From Blepharisma stoltei (taxonomy: Eukaryota > Ciliophora > Heterotrichea > Heterotrichida > Blepharismidae), in contig CAJZBQ010000021.1 in NCBI GenBank assembly GCA_914767885.1, forward strand, positions 744,001-808,000: a stretch of 64,000 nt of DNA, read 5' to 3'. The position numbers and the translations under genes are program-made. Of the stretch, positions 9,573 to 20,112 are shown piece after piece. Each line of letters begins with the position of its first letter. Position 1 is the first letter of the stretch. The notes under the pieces were generated by a model that saw only the letters and a program-made list of their open reading frames with translations, had not been told where the DNA came from and did no database searches.

Positions 9573-10908
9573 TTATACCCACATCTTATTTGAATTCAAA
9601 TGGAAAGATTTCTTCTTTGGGACTGGGGCTGGCTTGTAAAAAGCTGGACCAGGAGGCTTCTTTTCAGTAGAAAACCAAGCACGTTCACTTTCACTCATGA
9701 AAACTGCTCCACTTACTGGGAGTTTCTCATCACTCTTTGCCATTGAGTAAGTTCCAGGCCCCGGCATGAAATCATTTTTCTTTCTTGGTCTCAACGGTTT
9801 CCCAAATCGATCCACCTCTCCTACTATAAACATTGGCGACGGCTTGATATTTGACATCCCTGTTTCTGCACTATACTCTCCAGGCCCTGGCATATCGTCA
9901 GTTATAATATCAGAATGAGGATCATATAAGTTTATTTGATACCTCCTTGCCTGTACTGGCATTTTAAAAGCAGCTGTATTTTGAGCCGAGCTGCTTCTTA
10001 TCATAGTACCTTCTACATTATACTGCCAAGGCGGTGGAGCATCTGAAGGGTTGGTAGGCTCCAATCTTTTTGTTTTACTTTTAAACGTCGATGTCATTCC
10101 CATTCTTTTGCCTTCAGGAGTTTTTGGATTATACTGCCCAGGAGCTGGTGGGTCATATTTCGTTACTAACTCCCCCCTCCGCGAGCGAACAAAAAAATCT
10201 TGTTCACTCACGGAGGGGGGTTAATTTTTTTTTTAAAAAAATTATATATAAATTTTATAGAATTTTTTTTCGAAATTTAAAAAAATCCCACTTCACAAAA
10301 ATTGGAAAGCAAATATTAATTTAATTTGTATAATTTATATTTTAAAACGCAATTTGTTTAAATTAAGCAGAATTATCTCGAGATTTCATTATACTAATTA
10401 TCACTTATATATCAAATTTTTTTTCCATAAAAAGGGTGGGTTTTCGGCAAAAAATAGGGATTTTTATAATGGTTTTGTTCACTAAAGGAGGGGGGAGTAA
10501 GGACTTTGATCTTCCTTCAATAAATACTGAGCTGACTGTTTTAATATCTCTTAGTTTATTTTCATAAGACCCAGGTCCTGGAACTGCTGTGTTATATTGA
10601 AACTTTTTGAACCTTGGAGCTCTATTAATGAGTCCACCAAATCCTTTTTTACTCATAGAGGGGTTTAGTTCTTGCTCTGCAGCTACATATTGCCCAGGAC
10701 CGGGGCCAAAATAAGACTTTGACATAAATCTGTCAGCTGATGCTCCAAATCCTCCTTTTTTGTTTACTTGTGTCAAAACTTGTTCACTTTTTGCCGGAAT
10801 TGATGGCTGAGTTAGCCTATTAAACGCGTCAACAATAGAACCTTTATAAACTTTCCCTGATACTTCTCTTCCAGCTTGGCGAAACGAGACAGTTGCGTCT
10901 TGGGCCAT
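9573..10908 (-). CDS. STPGR/SHIPPO-repeat axonemal protein (interrupted by 10170-10500)
   Basis: The protein has repeated Pro-Gly-rich motifs typical of sperm-tail PG-rich repeats: GPGPGQY, VPGPGSYE, PAPGQYNP, MPGPGEYS and MPGPGTYS. These proteins bind the lumen or surface of axonemal microtubules in cilia. The insertion 10170-10500 splits the gene; deleting it at TAA/TTA joins GRSKS-L-VTKYDPPAPGQY in frame, giving 334 residues. The start is taken as the ATG at 10908 (MAQDATVSF); an in-frame ATG at 10947 would add 13 residues of AT-rich composition and is less likely. Confidence 0.8.
10170..10500. mobile_element. C-tract MITE/IES-like element, variant 1 (331 bp, TAA duplication)
   Basis: Flanked by TAA at 10167-10169 and 10498-10500. 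The left end CTCCCCCCTCCGCGAGCGAA pairs with TTCACTCACGGAGGGGGG at about 10203-10220 to form a terminal hairpin; the right end is GGAGGGGGGAG. The interior is AT-rich and non-coding. It interrupts the STPGR gene, and excision restores the frame (331 bp matches the frame difference of 1). Similar copies lie at 59202, 61133 and 62619. Confidence 0.85.
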
Positions 10909-10967
10909 TTTGATATTATTAGTATAAAAGATGAATTTATGAGTCATTTTTAGAGAAATAAGCTTTC

Positions 10968-12011
10968 TTAAATAGCGGTGGCATTAATGATGCAATGTTT
11001 AGCAGATGGTGCAAGCGATGAAGACGTATTGCCTTTTCGTTTTTTAGTAGAAGGTGAAATACTATCGAATCGGAACCCGGTTTCGTATAATAACTTTTCG
11101 ATTTGTTCTTTTGTGCGGACTCTTCCGTTACCAGAAGCCATCATGTTCATATCAAGGATTACTCCCCATAGATCATGTTGGTCGTGCCTATCCATGACAC
11201 AGTCAATTCACCTGAGCTGGGCTCCTGCATCCAGGACTTTTCTGCAGTTGTCGAGAATTTTTCGGCAGTCTCTGTCATTCCAGTCAATTAGTGTATTTTT
11301 GATCAAAATACAGTCATATCCTTTAGGAATGGTCTCAAAAAAGCTCCCAGCTGCCGAATCCAATCTCCCTTGTAAGCCGTTTTTTTCGATATTCTCATCA
11401 ATTAATGCCTGACTCTCTGGTATGTCAAAAATGGTCCCTGAAATTGTGGGATAAGCGTGTGCCAGATCGATCAGCAGTGTTCCGTCGCCTCCTCCTACAT
11501 CCAGCACCCTCCAGAAATCATTTAGCTCCACGTCAATCCTATCTTTTCCATCGAAGTTCGTCCACCCAGCCATTGCTTTCTGGTAAATTTCAAAAGGCTT
11601 TTGCCTTCGTTTTAGCCCTTCTACATATCTGCATCCAAACAAAAGTTCATGGGCTGACTTCTCCTGTGTTAACGATTCTGAAAAATTGCATAGGACTTCG
11701 CACTTGTAAGGCATAATACAATACTTGGCAATTGAGCTCAAAGACTCATCTAAAAGGGCAGCCGAGAGCTGGGAGTTTGACCATTGGCCGCTTTCTGAAT
11801 CATAAGAAAAGAATCCAAACGCTTCAAGTGCGTGAAGAGTCCGTTCAAGTTTTTCTAGAACCGTTTGCGTCTTTACTGACAAATACTCTATCGATTTTGG
11901 CGATGTCAGAAGCTCAGGAAGCTTTAACTCCAAAGATGTGTAAAGCATTGCGGCTAGTTGTGGACCCGCCAGTACTTGGAAGATACTTGAACGAATGGCT
12001 AGTGCGTCCAT
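10968..12011 (-). CDS. SAM-dependent O-methyltransferase (COMT/HIOMT-like)
   Basis: A 347-residue frame with one TGA-Trp (AQLRWIDCVMD). The N-terminal helical dimerisation region (VLAGPQLAAMLYTSLELKLP) is typical of the Methyltransf_2 family. The SAM-binding glycine motif is VLDVGGGDGTLLIDLA, followed by GTIFDIPES and the catalytic-region DCILIKNTLIDWNDRDC. The C-terminal LWGVILDMNMMASGNGRVRT fits the family. It probably transfers methyl from S-adenosylmethionine to a hydroxyl of a small aromatic or other compound; the substrate is not predictable. The usual catalytic His of LHDW is replaced (LIDW), so activity may differ. Confidence 0.85.
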
Positions 12012-12122
12012 TTTATTTAATTACGATTAAAAATCAGTAATGCAAATGAATGCATGCTGAGTCAAAGGTGAAGAAAAAGTAGCTACCAGTTTTTCTTTAA
12101 GTTTAGGGGCCGATAAGCAAAT

Positions 12123-12251
12123 TTAAACTTCTCGGGCTTTAGTTCCTTTTTTTTTTGTGAGCTGATCCAAATTTCATAAAATTTTATTTACCTTGAAACT
12201 TGACACCACGAGCCTCATCTCACGGTCAGAAGCAATTCTAAGCTTCCTCAT
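12123..12251 (-). CDS. possible small minus-strand gene, exon structure unresolved
   Basis: In the 420-base spacer 12012-12430 the minus strand has a protein-like stretch, MRKLRIASDREMRLVVSSFK then VNKILWNLDQL, ending at TAA 12125-12123. The same frame is open upstream to about 12310 (ISNFCKSDGIALMRKL) without an ATG, and a second frame supplies MTKNKQQGWKSLVQ. A short intron or IES may link them, but no junction I tried closes the frame. Product unknown. Confidence 0.3.
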
Positions 12252-12430
12252 CAGAGCTATCCCATCAGACTTACAGAAATTACTTATTTTTCCTGAACTA
12301 GGCTCTTCCAGCCCTGTTGTTTATTTTTCGTCATTAATCCATAATTAAGCAATCCATAAAATCGATATTTAAATGTTATTTTTAATATTAAACTTCCAAA
12401 CTACTTTTTTCAATTTTAACTGCGTAATAA

Positions 12431-14417
12431 ATGGGTTGCTGCGGCTCAAGTATAGCAGTAACAGCGCAATACGGAAACAAACAGCTTAAGCTCAAAGAGA
12501 CAAGCACAGATCTTTCAACGTTCCACACCCACATCATTAACGAGCTTCCCGAACTCACTTGCCAAGCTTTTTACCTCGAAACTAATGAGTCGAGTCCAAC
12601 TAAAATCATTGATGATCAGGATTATAAAAGGGTCCTCCGAACTAAGCCAAACTCCAAACTCCGGATCGTCAAAGCAAAGCCTTACTCATTTGCTTCAGAA
12701 ATCTTGAATAAATTGTCTAAATCTGTATTCAAAATCAGGCAAAAAGAGCATGAACTGGTGGGGACAGGATTTCTAATAAGTCCACGTTTAGCTATAACAA
12801 CGACAGAGCCATTCCCTGATAGAAATTCGCTAAAGCTGTACTCGGCACTGTTTCAAGATATTGGCAATACAGAAATTGATTTTAAAACTGATGGTGCTTT
12901 TTTGACGATTCCAGAAGAGGAAGGGATAAAATTTTCGTTGATCGAGCTCAATCCTCAAGCACACCAGCTGGACTTTCTTAACAGCTTGACCCCAATTAAG
13001 CTGCAGCCTGAGTTTCATGCCAGCGAAGGGACAAAAGCTACAATTATGTATTATACAAGGAATTATCCTGTTTTACAAGGAGATTCAGCAGAAATCAATG
13101 TGTTTGACCATAAATTCTTTTCCTACACAAAAGCACTTAAAGAAGGCTCTTCAGGGGCACCAGTGTTTAATGAAAAAGGCGAACTAATCGGGGTGTTTTC
13201 TTCATATAAGTCTGACAACTTGCCAGGCTCAGCATTGAATGTGAAATTCATCGTGGATTTTCTAGGAAGCTATTACAGCAACCCTGAAGATGAGATCATT
13301 TCACAAGCTATACAAGAAATATGAAGATACTCACTCCCTCTTTAAATTAGAATAAAAAAATCTATTCCAATACAAAGGGGAGTTAATTTTTCTATAAAAC
13401 ATTGTTTAAAATAAAAAAACAAATGTAATATTTTTAATTTATTTTATGAAAAACTAATTCTATAGAAATTAGTATTCACCTATAAAAATTTTTCCTATAA
13501 AAAATATTTTGTCCCAAAATAAAGGATTCACTATATTTTGCTCCAATTAAAGGGGGGAGTCAGACCTCACATCTATAGTTGACCTGAACAATCCAGCCAA
13601 CATTGATGGAGAAAATAACATGATGTTTTCAGACACCACGTGCTATTTGAATATTCCTAAACAAAACTTAATCATCTTTGGCCCTGAGTCATACACTGCA
13701 AAAATTGTGGAAGACTTACCACCATTAGGATCAGGGTCATCTGCAATTGCAACGTCAGCTGGAATTTTGATAACAGGGACAAACGGGACAGACTCTTTCA
13801 GAGAGACTTGATTATTTGATGGAATTGCGTTTAGAAAAGAAAAAGACATGATTAATGATCATATTTATCATTGCTCAGTTTTGTATAATGAAAAAGTGTA
13901 CGTTATTTCAGGGAGATTGAACAATAAGGTTGAGGCTTATGACTTGAAGACTAATGATTGGATAAAAATTGGAAAACTGCCAAAGAAGAGGGAAATGGCA
14001 TCTGCAACTGTGATTTTGGACCAAATTTTTGTATTTGGAGGAATTAATGAAAAAATGAATTTTTCAAAAAAAATATTTTCCTGAAACGGAGCTGAATGAA
14101 AAATTTTAGAACAAAAAATACCAATAAGAGCTTGCGGGATTGGGGTGATCAATATATCACAAAGCCAAGTGCTACTGTTTGGAGGAAGCTGCCAAGAGAA
14201 GGGAATGGAAAAAAATGATAATAACTCAGCTTGGGAAATTGATGTTTCAAGTGGAAATATAGAAAGCTCTAGAGGAATTCCAAGGGCTCTTAATTTTTCA
14301 AGCTACCAGGCAGCTTATACTGCTAAGGATGCAGTGATATTTTCGAACTCTGGGGAGCTTCTGAGATACGAGTATAGAAAGAAACGATTCTTTGACGTTA
14401 GACCTGAGCCTAGTTAG
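12431..14417 (+). CDS. degenerate trypsin-like protease domain fused to Kelch repeats (interrupted by 13334-13562)
   Basis: The reconstructed protein has 585 residues. MGCCGSS at the N-terminus suggests dual acylation. A trypsin-like fold follows: GTGFLISPRLAITTTEPF corresponds to the strand that normally ends TAAHC, but the catalytic His is absent; the Ser motif EGSSGAPVFNEKGELIGVF is intact. After the insertion, Kelch-type repeats appear (NEKVYVISGRLNNKVEAYD, WIKIGKLPKKREMASATVI, QIFVFGGINE, QVLLFGGSCQE). TGA-Trp occurs in ETWLFDG and SWNGAEWKIL. Excision at TCA joins QEIWRY-S-DLTSIVDL in frame (229 bp matches the frame change of 1). It is probably a non-catalytic membrane-tethered scaffold, which is inference. 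Confidence 0.75.
13334..13562. mobile_element. C-tract MITE/IES-like element, variant 2 (229 bp, TCA duplication)
   Basis: TCA at 13331-13333 and 13560-13562 flank the insertion. The left end is CTCCCTCTTTAAATTAGAAT and the right end GCTCCAATTAAAGGGGGGAG, an imperfect inverted repeat. The left part folds back on ATTCCAATACAAAGGGGAG. The TCA duplication contains no TA, so the junction rule for this class is T-N-A rather than TA alone. Excision restores the protease/Kelch frame. Confidence 0.8.
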
Positions 14418-14701
14418 TTGTTGGGTTTTAAATTTTAATCTAGGTAGGTTAAAGTTGCAAATTTTAAGTTATAAGTAGCATTGAGCAACTTTTGATATTA
14501 TTTTCAATCATAATAGTCAATTTGGAAATTCTTATTTTACTTTAAATTATATTTTAAAGCTCTGGAGATTTTAAACGTTGGGAAAATATTATTATTTTAG
14601 TCTTCTTTAATAGTTTGAATACTAATAAATTAGCTCAATCACAAATAAGTTTTGCTGTGACGGTAACTTTATACCATTATCATCTATTTCATAATAAAAT
14701 A

Positions 14702-15698
14702 ATGAGCTCAGATAAGTCACAAAAAATCAAAGAGCAGATTGAGTATTACGTATCTGACAATAATTTACGCCACGACAAAATTTTCCACGAGTTAATAAGC
14801 TCTACACCTGATGGCTACATTCCATGGGAGAATATCTTCAAGTGCAAGAAAATAAAAGAGCTTGAAGTAGAAATTTCAGATATAGTATAGAGCTTTTCTT
14901 TGAATTGCCCAATATGATAACCCTGACAGTTCAGTGAGAAATATAAGGGAGTACTGTATAGCTGCTCTTAGATCTTCAAGCGAAGCTGAAGCTGACGAAA
15001 AGCTTGGAGTGAGGAGATCTGGAAACAGAGCTCTTCCACCTCTCCAAGCAGCCAAACAAAAAAAGGCTAAACTTCCTGAGCCAGTCACCGTGATTCTAGG
15101 CATTTCTTTACCAGAAGAAACTAAAACTACATGAAAAGACCTTAGGGATGCTTTCAGGGCAAAATTTGTTGACGTTGATGCTACCTATGTAAGGCTGAGT
15201 GGACATGAAGGACATATAGGTATTTCAGGGAAAACTCCGAGTGAAAGAGTCCACCAAATGGAAACAGAAGGATTTGACGTCAAAGGAGCCCATGCATCAG
15301 TCAAAAAACTTGAAGGAGACGATTTATTAGAGTTTTGGAAAGAAAATGGGTCGCATTTTGACCAATGCAACAACTCAAACAAGAAAAGAAAGATGGAGAA
15401 AACTAGAAAAGGGCTAAACATTGGTGGAAAGTATTTTGGATCGGTCGCCAAGCTTAAAGATTACTTAAAATCTTTGCTTAACTCCTCACCTGAAGGGAAA
15501 CCAGTAGACCCTCAATACCACACTTTATTAGAAGCCCTTCTAAAGCTTCATCCAGAGTTTGAGTCCAAGTCTGTGGGACTTAAGACGTTTAGTGTCGACA
15601 AGCATCCAAGCCATCCTGAAAGCAAGTGCTTTTTCATTATAAGAGAAGATGGGTCCCAAGAAGATTTTAGCGTAACTAAATGCTTAGAGCAGCTTTAA
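14702..15698 (+). CDS. La-domain RNA-binding protein with xRRM-like and DUF3223 (DeCL) domains
   Basis: ATG 14702 opens a La motif: KIKEQIEYYVSDNNLRHDKI, DGYIPWENIFKCKKIKEL. A 61-bp TA-flanked piece (14885-14945) breaks it; removing it joins EVEISD-IREYCIAALRSS and completes the motif to GVRRSGNRALPP. An RRM-like domain follows (PVTVILGISLPEETKTTWKD to the FWKENGSHF region), then a C-terminal DUF3223/DeCL domain (KYFGSVAKLKDYLKSLLNSS to CFFIIREDGSQEDFSVTKCL). Total 311 residues. La proteins bind the 3' oligo-U of RNA polymerase III transcripts; related ciliate proteins chaperone telomerase RNA. Which of these this is cannot be told. Confidence 0.85.
14885..14945. other. 61-bp TATA-flanked short IES-like insertion
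   Basis: TATA at 14881-14884 and 14942-14945 flank 61 bp that insert a TAG stop and a frameshift into the La motif. Removing 61 bp gives TCA GAT ATA AGG GAG TAC, that is SDIREY, which aligns with the La family. There is no GT..AG intron of matching phase, so splicing does not explain it. Confidence 0.8.
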
Positions 15699-15926
15699 AT
15701 CATAATGCATTCTATTATTTTACTGATACATTCCATGTGCCAGATAAATTTTGCTACATGGAGATAAATCACCAGATCTTCATGTGTCAAAATTTATTGG
15801 AGATAAATGCTATGTATTGTCATCTTTTATAAATGTATGAAAATAGAATATAACTGCATGAAAATAGGCTTCTTGAGGAAGTATTTTAATTTATGTAATA
15901 TGCAAAATTTTAATTAGCGCTTTATA

Positions 15927-16364
15927 TTATAGACAAGGCTGAGACTGAGTTCTTCTCAGTATAGGCCTTGTGTTAGGACAAAATTTGATTACAGGAGTTA
16001 CTATATCAAATGCATCTTGATGCAAAAATGCCGGCTCTGGTAAGCATTTTGCTCTGCATCCTTCATCGAAATCCAGACTTGGCTCATCGTGATAGCTATC
16101 TTGCATTTTCGATTTCAGCTGATTAATCTTCCTGCTTAACTTTTGTATTTCCTTTGTTGTTTCCAAATTTCTTCTATTAAGTCTTCCATAGCAAACTGCA
16201 GCACGTTCCTTTAAATCTGTTTCCTCGAACATAAATTTCGTTTTTAGTCTTTTATTTTCTCGTTTCTTTTGAAATATTTCTTGAAACTGGGTCTTATCAA
16301 TGCTTTCACATGTTGATCTTATAGAAATGCAAAGATCTTTCTGGTAAAAATTGTGTTTTTCCAT
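15927..16364 (-). CDS. hypothetical coiled-coil protein, 145 residues
   Basis: ATG 16364 to the stop at 15927 gives MEKHNFYQKDLCISIRSTCE and a central basic coiled coil (FQKKRENKRLKTKFMFEETD, then EIQKLSRKINQLKSKMQ). It ends with a Pro/Arg-rich tail PILRRTQSQPCL. No domain recognised. It is divergent from the coiled-coil gene at 16481, with 116 bases between the starts. The spacer 15699-15926 shows nothing. Confidence 0.6.
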   Translation of the reverse strand: MEKHNFYQKDLCISIRSTCESIDKTQFQEIFQKKRENKRLKTKFMFEETDLKERAAVCYGRLNRRNLETTKEIQKLSRKINQLKSKMQDSYHDEPSLDFDEGCRAKCLPEPAFLHQDAFDIVTPVIKFCPNTRPILRRTQSQPCL

Positions 16365-16480
16365 TTATAAAGTTTAACATTATTTGGCTTCTAAACAGTT
16401 TTATAGCTTCAGGTAGCATTTAGTTAATAATAAATCTACCATTAATAACTGCATAAATAAATTAATTCCACTATTTTCTA

Positions 16481-19400
16481 ATGATTGAAGATGCACTATT
16501 TTCACAACTAGAGACGAGAGTTAGAAAACTGATTAAAGAGCTCATAGAACCTATAAACAATAGAGTAGCAAACCATAAAGATTATTTAAAAGAGATACAA
16601 AAGCATAATGAATTTACAAAAACTTATATAGAAGGACTGGAGAGCTCTATAAATAGTTTAAACCACAAAGTAGCATTAGTTGATGATTATTCAAAAAAGT
16701 TTATGGAGTTTGAAGCACAGCAGAAGCTGCTGGAAACTAAATTTATCAAAGAAAACGAAAATGTCTTAAATCACATTGATTTAAATTCAAAAAGACTAAG
16801 CCATGTAGAAGAAAAGTCAAACGTAAATTGCAGCCAAATTGAATTATTAAGAATTGACATAACTAAGTTTGCATCAGATTTAAAATCAGTCAGGCTTAGT
16901 GTCGATGAAAAGATGTTCGAATACAAAGAAATCAATAAAAAAGCGCAAAATGAATTCTACGAAAAACTTGTCGAGCTCCAAAACAGAATCATTGGGGTAG
17001 AAATAAATTATAACCAACTAAGTAGAGATTTATGTGAGGTGGATGTCACTGCAAGAAAAGCTGAAAGAATCGCGGAACAAATAAAAGAAGGACACAAAAC
17101 AATAGGAAGCTCAATAAATAAGATGAAATTGAGAAACAAAGAAAACATAATGAAAGTTCAAGAAAATCTATCAATGAAATCACAAGAATTAGAAGTCAAA
17201 ATCAATGAAATGAAAAATTACATTAAGGTCGACCATACAATCAGCCTGAATTTAGGGATGAATGAAACTCTTTTTAGCATTATTATTGATCCAAGAATGA
17301 AGCGTAAATTAGCTGAATATGAACAGTCCTTTTATGAAAAGTGAGAAGCCTTGGGGGTTTCAGAAGAAGTTAAAGAAAAAATAATAAAATCTCAGCTGAT
17401 CACTTCTCAAATATTAGGAACTCCAATACCTCCATCTATGGAAAACAGTAAAAAGGCAAAACTAAAAGATCAATCATCCGCCTCTAGCTTGGCATCTTCT
17501 GCAGCGAATACTCGAAAGGTACCCAGAAGAAACTATATATCTAAGAGAGGCACATTTCAAAGCATCGCAAAAGAAGAAAAGCAGGATAGCAATTCGAATA
17601 GGTCAATGGAGTCTAGCTATAATGAGAAGAAAATCGAGCAGGTGGGCCAAAGTTTAGAAGCTAAAGAAGAGATTGGCAAAGAAAAATACGATATAATCAC
17701 TAAAATAAATGAAGCGAATAATGAAAATCAGTCAGAAATAAATTCCCCGGAGCCTATTGTAATACAGATTCCTGAAATTGCTGAATTGAGTGCGATTGAA
17801 AAGCCTAAAACGCCTGAAGAAACATTTGGAAAAAGAGATAATATTTCAGCTATAATACAGGAGTCATATACATAAAATGGCCGGAGAAGAGCGACCCGTC
17901 CTTCCGTGGCGGGTGTCCTTATGTATGCCGGACATGGTTTTTGGATGCGGAGTGCTACTCAAGGGGAGAGTTAGCCTCGAGGCGAGAGGCCCAGCCCAAT
18001 TTCCGCTGATTTTGGGACTTTGACCCGGGCAGCAGTTTTTCGCATTCTTTTTGCCAGTAGCGCCGAGGCCCAGACTCGGTGTCCGAAAGAGGCAGGGTGA
18101 GTTACCTGCCTTAGCCCCGAATCCCGCAAGGGGTTGAGTTCTTTCTTGGAGATGATCCGGGAAAGAGGGGAGGCGAAGCTAGACTAGAGAACTCAAGGGC
18201 GCAAGTCTCTCCAGTTAAAAGGGTCCTCTCACGAGGGCGATCTGGCCAACCGAGGCAAAGACTGGCGTAATTCGGGGCGGAAGGCTGAGTTGGAAATGGT
18301 GGTGCCCAGCGACAGTCAGCTGACGACTCAATAGGGCAACCCACTACCGAGAAAACCAGGGGTTTCGGCCTGGGCTCAGAGAACCAGTGATGGAAGTCCA
18401 TCCTTTTCGCTCGTGCCAGCACGGCTCCCCAAGGAGCGCGGAGGAATGCCACGCATGGAAGTAGGGACTATAAAGACACATCTTAAATCTAATCTAATCT
18501 ATAATACAGGAGTCTAAAGCCCCATCTGTCTATGAACCAAAATCTCCGATTAATAGACCAAGATCACCAATTGCTCCAAAATCTCCTGTCCATGAAATAA
18601 AAGCCTTTAATGACTCATCAGCTCTAAAACAAAGTGTCAAATCCCGAAGCCCAAGCAGAAAATCTTCGAATCACGATTTTGACTATCCAAGCCCAGACAT
18701 AAAGCCCAATCTATATTTAAGAACTTCCCATGATAGACTTGACATGTCAAGAAAAACTGATATTTCACCATCTATCGACTATATGTCATTTATCCAAGAT
18801 CTTCAATCTAAAATAGACGATATCATTGAGAACCAAGAAATTATGAGATCTCAAGCAGACGAAGTTCAAGACATTCAAGATGAAATCAGAGGTCAATTAG
18901 ATGAAATTAGAGACCATATCGGCGATTTAATTACACAATATGAAGAAACCAAATATACCATAGATGACGATAAAGAAGTACAAGAAAGCATTCTTGGGCA
19001 AATAGATGAATTGAGGGAATTCTTACTCCCACCCATTAATATACAAGCTTAGATGAGTTTTTTTTAATTTTATATTAAAATTGCTATAAAAACATTTTCT
19101 GGTTTTAAAAAATCCAAATTTGTAAATTTTTGGAAGGGAAAAAATAATTAATTTGCATAATTTATCTTTTAGACTCCTATAATTCGACAATTTAATTAGA
19201 TTTCCTTGGCTATTACAAAAATATTTATATTAAGCAAAGCTGCTCGCAACTAATTTTCCCCCAAAAATAGTTTGCCATTAACCCAATTGGGAATTAGAAG
19301 AAATAAAAACTCTTCATGACCAATTATCTGAGTTGCAAAGTCAAAATTTTAAAACAGTCTCAGAAAAAATAAAATTTTTGGAAGAAGACGAGAAAAATCA

Positions 19401-20112
19401 AGTTGAAAATATGAAAAAAGAATGCTATGAAATGACTCAAAATGTAAGCAATGGGTATAAGACTGTTGAGCTTCTGGTTATGCAAGCTTTGAACGAATGC
19501 AATGCTGTAATTAATCAAAGGAAAAGAGACCATTCAGACACAATTACAGAGCTTAAAAGCATGAAGAAAACTATAAATGAGTCGAAATCAGAATTCCAAA
19601 GTTATATCGGCTCCATTTTATTTTTAAAAAATTCAATAGAAAGCTTATTTGAATATGCAAAAATAAATAATGCTTTACTCATGCAAGACGAAACAGACAG
19701 GAAAGCAATTTCTTTATTAGGGATTAAAGAAAAAACAAAAAACCTCGATAGTAAGATAGGAAAAGCGCCAGTTGCAATAGATAAGCAATGCTTATCATGT
19801 GCTGGGCAAGTAGCCTCAGTTGTAAGCGCATTCAAAATAGCTTGTCTTAATTACAGTTCTAATCCAGTGACTTATCGGAACAACTCGTTCGAGAGAAAAG
19901 AACTCATAGATCTGCAATTGAGACTAATTGAAAGCTCATTGGAAGGATACGATTCAAATAGGCAAGATGCTAGTATATCAAGATCAATAACTCCGACTTT
20001 AATGATGCCAAGACAAAACTCAGCAAGCGCAGAAAGGCAGCTTTATAGATCGGTCTCACCGAGTCCCGAGTTTCCTCCTTTATCGAAGAAATCGATTGCT
20101 TCACTATTATAA
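16481..20112 (+). CDS. long coiled-coil protein (interrupted by two insertions)
   Basis: The frame starts at ATG 16481 and has long heptad stretches up to about 17340 and again from 18790 and 19300 onward. A Ser/Pro-rich low-complexity middle contains SPINRPRSPIAPKSPVHE. Two insertions must be removed: the 649-bp GC-rich retroposon 17866-18514 (joins SAIIQE-SKAPSVYEPK) and the 271-bp element 19026-19296 (joins LREF-LEEIKTLHDQLSEL). Both lengths match the frame changes, giving 903 residues ending SKKSIASLL. It is likely cytoskeletal or basal-body associated, but no family can be named. A relic of its middle part at 26295-26440 shows the uninterrupted sequence. Confidence 0.75.
17866..18514. 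mobile_element. GC-rich 649-bp retroposon/SINE-like insertion, 16-bp target duplication
   Basis: The 16-bp repeat CTATAATACAGGAGTC at 17850-17865 recurs at 18499-18514. Between them lies about 620 bp that is strikingly GC-rich against an AT-rich genome, with no open frame, ending in a (TCTAA)n-like tail just before the second repeat. Long target duplication plus simple-repeat tail is the hallmark of target-primed reverse transcription. Deletion of 649 bp restores the coding frame (frame 2 to 0). The relic copy at about 26390 lacks it. Confidence 0.85.
19026..19296. mobile_element. C-tract IES-like element (271 bp, TTA duplication)
   Basis: TTA at 19023-19025 and 19294-19296 flank the insertion. 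Ends are CTCCCACCCATTAATAT and, inverted, TTCCCAATTGGGTTAAT. The interior is AT-rich and contains in-frame stops. Removal restores the coiled-coil frame. It is more diverged than the other C-tract elements. Confidence 0.75.

Noticed and set aside
10170-10500. PIF/Harbinger MITE assignment from the TWA-like target
   Set aside because: TCA targets at 13331 and 21269 do not fit TWA, and no transposase is present to support a superfamily.
14885-14945. Spliceosomal intron in the La gene
   Set aside because: No GT..AG pair with the right length or phase; the TATA direct repeat explains the junction.
17866-18514. rRNA or other structural RNA gene because of high GC
   Set aside because: No conserved rRNA segments are recognisable, and the 16-bp target duplication plus simple tail show an insertion.
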